From assembly GCA_023436945.1 (NCBI GenBank), contig JAEZHG010000160.1:1-11870 (forward strand): a DNA stretch of 11,870 bases, in the 5' to 3' direction. Position numbers and translations under genes: made by a program. The stretch's first letter is position 1, and every line of letters starts with the position of its first letter. The stretch is from Pseudomonadota bacterium. Lineage in GTDB: Bacteria; Pseudomonadota; Alphaproteobacteria; Caulobacterales; Caulobacteraceae. The notes below the pieces were generated by a model. The model saw nothing but the letters and a program-made list of their open reading frames with translations. It was not told the DNA's origin and did no database searches. Positions 8,821 to 11,870 of this stretch are shown piece by piece.

Positions 8821-9366
8821 TTAGGTGACGCGGCGCTTTTCGAGCTTACGCGCCAGAGTGCGACGGTGCATGCCCAAACGGCGTGCGGCCTCGGAGATGT
8901 TGAAATCCGTCTCGGCCAGCGTCTCGTGAATCTTTTCCCACTCCAGCGTCTTGATGGAGGTCGGGCGGGCGCTGATTTGGGCGTCGGGGTCGCCCGTTTC
9001 CTTTGTGAAGGCGGCTTCGATTTCGTCGGTGCCTGCGGGCTTGGCCAGATAGTGGCGCGCCCCCAGCTTGATGGCCTCGACCGCCGTAGCGATGCTGGCA
9101 AATCCGGTCAGGACCACAATCACCATCTCCGGATCATGGGCATGCAGCGTCTGCACGCAGGTCAGGCCCGAACTGGTGCTCAGCTTCAGATCGACCACAG
9201 CATATTGCGGACGGTGATGTTCCAGCACCAGCGCCATGTCCTCCGGCGAGCGGGCGGACAGCACCTGATAGCCACGGCGCTCGAACGAGCGGCGCAGGGT
9301 GCGTGCGAAAGACTCATCGTCCTCGACAATCAGAAGCGTGCGGACATCTTCGGCCATATGACTCAT
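8821..9366 (-). CDS. regA: RegA/PrrA/ActR-family redox response regulator
   Basis: DNA-binding response regulator, partner of RegB, that in other alphaproteobacteria controls genes for respiration, photosynthesis, and carbon or nitrogen fixation by redox state. It has 181 residues. The receiver covers about 10-125 with acidic pocket E15-D16-D17, phospho-acceptor D59 (AVVDLKL), T87 and K109 (LAKPAG). A linker follows, and then a Fis-type helix-turn-helix at about 146-178 (DFNISEAARRLGMHRRTLARKLEKR), the highly conserved RegA signature. Length and layout are normal for the family. The ATG overlaps the regB stop as ATGA, implying coupled translation; the SD is weak (GAGAGG is about 15 nt away). 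A second in-frame ATG lies three codons in. It is the last gene of the operon. Confidence 0.95.
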   Translation of the reverse strand: MSHMAEDVRTLLIVEDDESFARTLRRSFERRGYQVLSARSPEDMALVLEHHRPQYAVVDLKLSTSSGLTCVQTLHAHDPEMVIVVLTGFASIATAVEAIKLGARHYLAKPAGTDEIEAAFTKETGDPDAQISARPTSIKTLEWEKIHETLAETDFNISEAARRLGMHRRTLARKLEKRRVT

Positions 9367-10679
9367 TTCGGCGCTAGAGCCTCTCTCGGCAAGCGTAGCC
9401 GTATCTGTGTGCCGCCTTGTTTCAGGTTTTGGGCCTCAACGGAACCACCCAGTGTGCGCATCACATTGACTAACAAGAACAATCCCAAACCAGACCCCGA
9501 ACGGCCCTTGGTAGACTGATAGGGCTGACCGAGGTTTTTTAAAATCTCGGACGGCATACCCGGCCCGTTGTCGGTGCAGGTCAGGATCAAGATTTCGTGG
9601 TCGGCCACGGCATCGACCGTCACCTCCGTAGCCCCTGCCTCGGCGGCATTGTCGAGCAATGCGCTGAGCACCTGTTTCAGGGCCGGATCAGCGATTAGCG
9701 ACGGGTTCAGCGGCGATGGGCCATTCAGTTGAATGGCGACACTGTTGCCCACACGCTCGCGCCATTCCTCGACGATCTCGTTGAGGAAATCGGAGAAGCG
9801 GCGGAAGCGCGGAGCTTCGCCGCGCGCGGCCCCTGCGGCCATCAGGATATTGGTGACGATCACCTTGCAGCGCTCGACCTCGGCGCGCATCTGGTCCACG
9901 TCCTCGACCAGTTCCGGTTGCTGGGCGATGGTCTTGTCCAACTTCCAGTCACTAAGGATCACGCTGAGCGATGCCAGCGGCGTGCCGAGTTCATGCGCCG
10001 CGCCCGAGGCCAGCAGGCCCATACGGACGATGTGCTCCTGCTCGGCGGCCTGCTGTCGGCTCTCGGCCATATAGGCATCGCGGGCACGGATGTTTCGGAT
10101 AGTACCGCTGACGAAGGCCGCCAGCAGTACCGCGATCAGCATGAAGTTGATCTGCGCGCCCTGAGCCAGCAGGCCCAGCGTGCCATAGGCATCCTGCGGC
10201 AGGGGCATCGGACGATGGAACACCGTCAAAAGCGCCAGAATGCCGCTGGAGCCCAGCACGAAGGTCCAGACATAGCGGCGCTTCAGCAGCACCGCCGCCA
10301 GCACGATCTGCATGATGAACAGCGGCGAGAACGGGTTGGTCGAGCCGCCGCTGAAATAGAGCATCCATGTCAGGGCTGCGGCATCAATGCACAGCGACAT
10401 GAATATCTCGCCGTCCGTAACCGTCTGGCGGCGAAGCACCAGCGGGCGGCTGACGATGTTCAGAATAACCAGCGCTGCCGGAGCCAGAAGCATCCAGCCC
10501 ATCGGCAACGCAATGCCAAAGCCCCAATGGACGATGGCCATGGTCAGGGCCTGTCCCACGACAGCGAACCAGCGCAGCTGGATCAGCAGCAACATGTTGC
10601 GCCGACCCGCTGCACCCGGTGCGAGGATGTTCTCGTCCGCCTGCCCTGTCAGCAGGTCGAACAGCGACCCTTTAGCCAT
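9363..10679 (-). CDS. regB: RegB/PrrB/ActS-family redox sensor histidine kinase
   Basis: Inner-membrane kinase that senses the redox state of the respiratory chain and phosphorylates RegA. It has 438 residues. The N-terminal part (about 28-195) has six predicted membrane segments and contains the ubiquinone-binding motif GGSTNPF (111-117). The kinase core has H229 in the H-box AAHELGTPL, and a cysteine, C271, in AEVERCKVIV, at the place of the redox-active 'redox box' cysteine known in RegB. Also present are N344 in LLDNAAEA, DNGPGMP (370-376) and GSGLGL (395-400). All catalytic boxes are intact. Its ATG directly abuts the TAA stop of the SURF1 gene (0 nt gap), and its stop overlaps the regA start, so it is part of the cyo transcript. 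That placement suggests the oxidase and its redox sensor are made together. Confidence 0.96.
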   Translation of the reverse strand: MAKGSLFDLLTGQADENILAPGAAGRRNMLLLIQLRWFAVVGQALTMAIVHWGFGIALPMGWMLLAPAALVILNIVSRPLVLRRQTVTDGEIFMSLCIDAAALTWMLYFSGGSTNPFSPLFIMQIVLAAVLLKRRYVWTFVLGSSGILALLTVFHRPMPLPQDAYGTLGLLAQGAQINFMLIAVLLAAFVSGTIRNIRARDAYMAESRQQAAEQEHIVRMGLLASGAAHELGTPLASLSVILSDWKLDKTIAQQPELVEDVDQMRAEVERCKVIVTNILMAAGAARGEAPRFRRFSDFLNEIVEEWRERVGNSVAIQLNGPSPLNPSLIADPALKQVLSALLDNAAEAGATEVTVDAVADHEILILTCTDNGPGMPSEILKNLGQPYQSTKGRSGSGLGLFLLVNVMRTLGGSVEAQNLKQGGTQIRLRLPREALAPK

Positions 10680-11465
10680 TTATCCAGCCTGTTCCTTGCG
10701 ACGCATCCTGCGGCGACGCTCGCGAAGTACCAGTACCATGGCGAACAGTGAACCACCCGCCAAGCTGAACCACGTCAGGGCATAGACCAGATGGCTGTTA
10801 GCAAAGCGCACAACGGTCAGGCCTGCACGCGGCCAACTATCGGCGGCAACACCCTCAATCTGTTGGGCGTCGATGAAATAGTCGACGGCAGGGCCGGTCA
10901 CATCACGGGTGGCAAGGATGGCCTTGACCTCGCGGGCGTACCAGTTGTTCGCCGCCGGATCGTTCTCGCGCATGAAGCCGCGATGGCCTTCGTCCAGTCG
11001 CAACAGGCCGACAACCGTCGCCTGTTCCGGAGCTTGCGGACGGCTCGAAGGTTCTTTCATCTCCAGCGGAACGAAGCCGCGGTTGACCAGAACCGTATAG
11101 CCCTTGTCCGTTTCCAGCGGCGTCAGAATCCACCAGCCCGGACCGAGGTCCGAAACGGCCATGACCGGCGTTTCCTTGTCATGCTGGAAACGGCCCGAGA
11201 CCTTCACGCGGAGGTATTCGTGATCGTCACGGGTGATGGTGGTGGCCGGCGGCGGAGCATCGACCGGATCGGCATGGATACGGCTGTCCACACGCTCGAT
11301 CAGGGCGGTCTTCCACGCCAGTCGCTGTACCTGCCAGATGCCCAGCCCCATGAAGCCTGCGAACAGGATCATGAAAAGCGTGACCACCATAATGCGCCAA
11401 AGGCGGCCACCCGTCGGGTGACCGCCTTCTTTATGCGCGGGAGATTGGAGTTTCCCGTCTGTCAT
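10680..11465 (-). CDS. SURF1-family oxidase assembly protein
   Basis: Inner-membrane factor that helps insert heme during assembly of heme-copper oxidases. It has 261 residues from the chosen ATG. TM1 at about 22-42 is followed by the family motif LGIWQVQRLAWKTALIERV (41-59). A large periplasmic domain carries GRFQHDKE, GWWILTPLE and VLVNRGFVP (125-133). A NNWYAREV block precedes TM2 at about 214-238, which includes HLVYALTWFSLA (215-226), and the protein ends in an Arg/Lys-rich cytoplasmic tail. Start: ATG 11463-11465 has GAGGA (11471-11475) 5 nt upstream, overlapping the cyoD stop; the frame runs further back to 11528, but that would lie inside cyoD. Because it follows cyoD it probably serves the quinol oxidase (as Surf1q does in Paracoccus) rather than an aa3 cytochrome c oxidase; this is inferred from context. 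Confidence 0.94.
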   Translation of the reverse strand: MTDGKLQSPAHKEGGHPTGGRLWRIMVVTLFMILFAGFMGLGIWQVQRLAWKTALIERVDSRIHADPVDAPPPATTITRDDHEYLRVKVSGRFQHDKETPVMAVSDLGPGWWILTPLETDKGYTVLVNRGFVPLEMKEPSSRPQAPEQATVVGLLRLDEGHRGFMRENDPAANNWYAREVKAILATRDVTGPAVDYFIDAQQIEGVAADSWPRAGLTVVRFANSHLVYALTWFSLAGGSLFAMVLVLRERRRRMRRKEQAG

Positions 11466-11473
11466 ATCCGTCC

Positions 11474-11851
11474 TCAGCCGAAGCTCGGCATGTTGTGGAC
11501 CGGCATCATGTTGGTGTTCAGATGCCACATGACCCAGATACAGCCGCCAACCGCAACGACCACGATCACGATCGTGAACAGCAGGGCCAGCATGTTCCAG
11601 CCACCTTCCGATTTCGGATGCAGGTGCAGGAAATAGATCATGTGAACGACCATCTGCACCGCGGCGAAAGCCACGATGATCAGCGCCGTTGCCGCTTGCG
11701 GCAGAACGCCCATCATCACCAGTGCGAACGGGATAGCCGTCAGAACAACCGAAGCGATGAAGCCGATCATGTAGTCACGGTACGAACCGTGGTACTCGGC
11801 CTCGCCATGGTGATCGTCGTGGTCGGCTTCGTGGGTGTCGTGTCCGCTCAT
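11474..11851 (-). CDS. cyoD: Cytochrome o ubiquinol oxidase subunit IV CyoD
   Basis: Small membrane subunit of the bo3-type quinol oxidase that stabilises the CuB-containing core. It has 125 residues with three membrane helices at roughly 28-48, 54-76 and 87-110. Family blocks: YMIGFIASVVLTAIPFALVM, VQMVVHMIYFLHLHPKSEGGWNML and WVMWHLNTNMMP, closely matching E. coli CyoD as I remember it. The N-terminus is unusually rich in His and acidic residues (6 His and 7 Asp/Glu in the first 22) and a little longer than in E. coli. It starts at ATG 11849-11851 with GGGGA 7 nt upstream, and overlaps the end of cyoC. The SURF1 gene follows after 8 nt. Confidence 0.96.
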   Translation of the reverse strand: MSGHDTHEADHDDHHGEAEYHGSYRDYMIGFIASVVLTAIPFALVMMGVLPQAATALIIVAFAAVQMVVHMIYFLHLHPKSEGGWNMLALLFTIVIVVVAVGGCIWVMWHLNTNMMPVHNMPSFG

Positions 11852-11870
11852 CGCAGCATCCCCATCAGAT
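11848..11870 (-). CDS. cyoC: cyoC, last codons only (window edge)
   Basis: One minus-strand frame reads ...LMGMLR and stops at TGA 11848-11850, overlapping the cyoD ATG as ATGA. The end resembles the YLMGAM C-terminus of E. coli CyoC (quinol oxidase subunit III), and cyoC normally precedes cyoD. Only seven codons including the stop are visible, so the call rests on context and this short match. Confidence 0.6.

Noticed and set aside
9729..10751. 340-codon plus-strand frame opposite regB.
   Set aside because: Antisense to an intact kinase; Gln/Arg/His-rich composition typical of a shadow frame.
11466..11528. SURF1 starting at 11528.
   Set aside because: It would overlap the conserved end of cyoD; ATG 11463-11465 has a well-placed GAGGA.

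Overview
The window looks like chromosome of a GC-rich alphaproteobacterium. The evidence is a RegB/RegA redox two-component pair, a cyo-type quinol oxidase operon carrying SURF1, and McpA-like chemoreceptors with the alphaproteobacterial '[10 protein letters not shown]' signalling tip. The GCTA-type -10 sequences in front of the chemoreceptor genes would suit Caulobacterales (a Caulobacter- or Asticcacaulis-like organism), but the genus is an inference. Apart from the first gene, everything reads on the minus strand.

Layout, left to right. (1) 1-877, plus strand: the 3' three quarters of metB (cystathionine gamma-synthase), followed by a bidirectional intrinsic terminator at 893-935. (2) 951-4715, minus strand: two tandem paralogous membrane chemoreceptor genes. 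Each is preceded by the same promoter-like sequence, TACGTA-N17-GCTAAGCTTTG, lying about 60 nt before the matching GTG start. (3) 4818-6661, minus strand: dusA (tRNA dihydrouridine synthase) overlapping a TauE/SafE-family permease gene by 4 nt. (4) 6746-8760, minus strand: thiC with a complete TPP riboswitch, a candidate promoter just beyond it, and a leader that can fold over the thiC ribosome binding site. (5) 8821-11870, minus strand: the 3' part of a respiratory operon in transcription order cyoC (last codons only), cyoD, SURF1, regB, regA. Neighbouring genes there overlap, abut or are only a few bases apart.

How the genes work together. The right-hand operon joins a bo3-type ubiquinol oxidase, its assembly factor and a quinone/redox-responsive kinase-regulator pair. 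This suggests the oxidase and the system that senses respiratory-chain redox state are made together. thiC is a self-contained TPP-controlled biosynthetic unit. dusA and the permease share an mRNA but have no obvious functional link. The tandem chemoreceptors share signalling and HAMP regions but differ in their periplasmic sensor regions, so they probably report different stimuli to one chemotaxis array.

I see no mobile element, CRISPR array, phage gene, toxin-antitoxin pair, rRNA or tRNA gene. No stretch over 300 bases lacks a gene or a described regulatory region. Most of the window is ordinary core genome. The less routine items are the shared chemoreceptor promoter element, the leader structures of thiC and dusA, and the Ala-Ala C-termini of both chemoreceptors.
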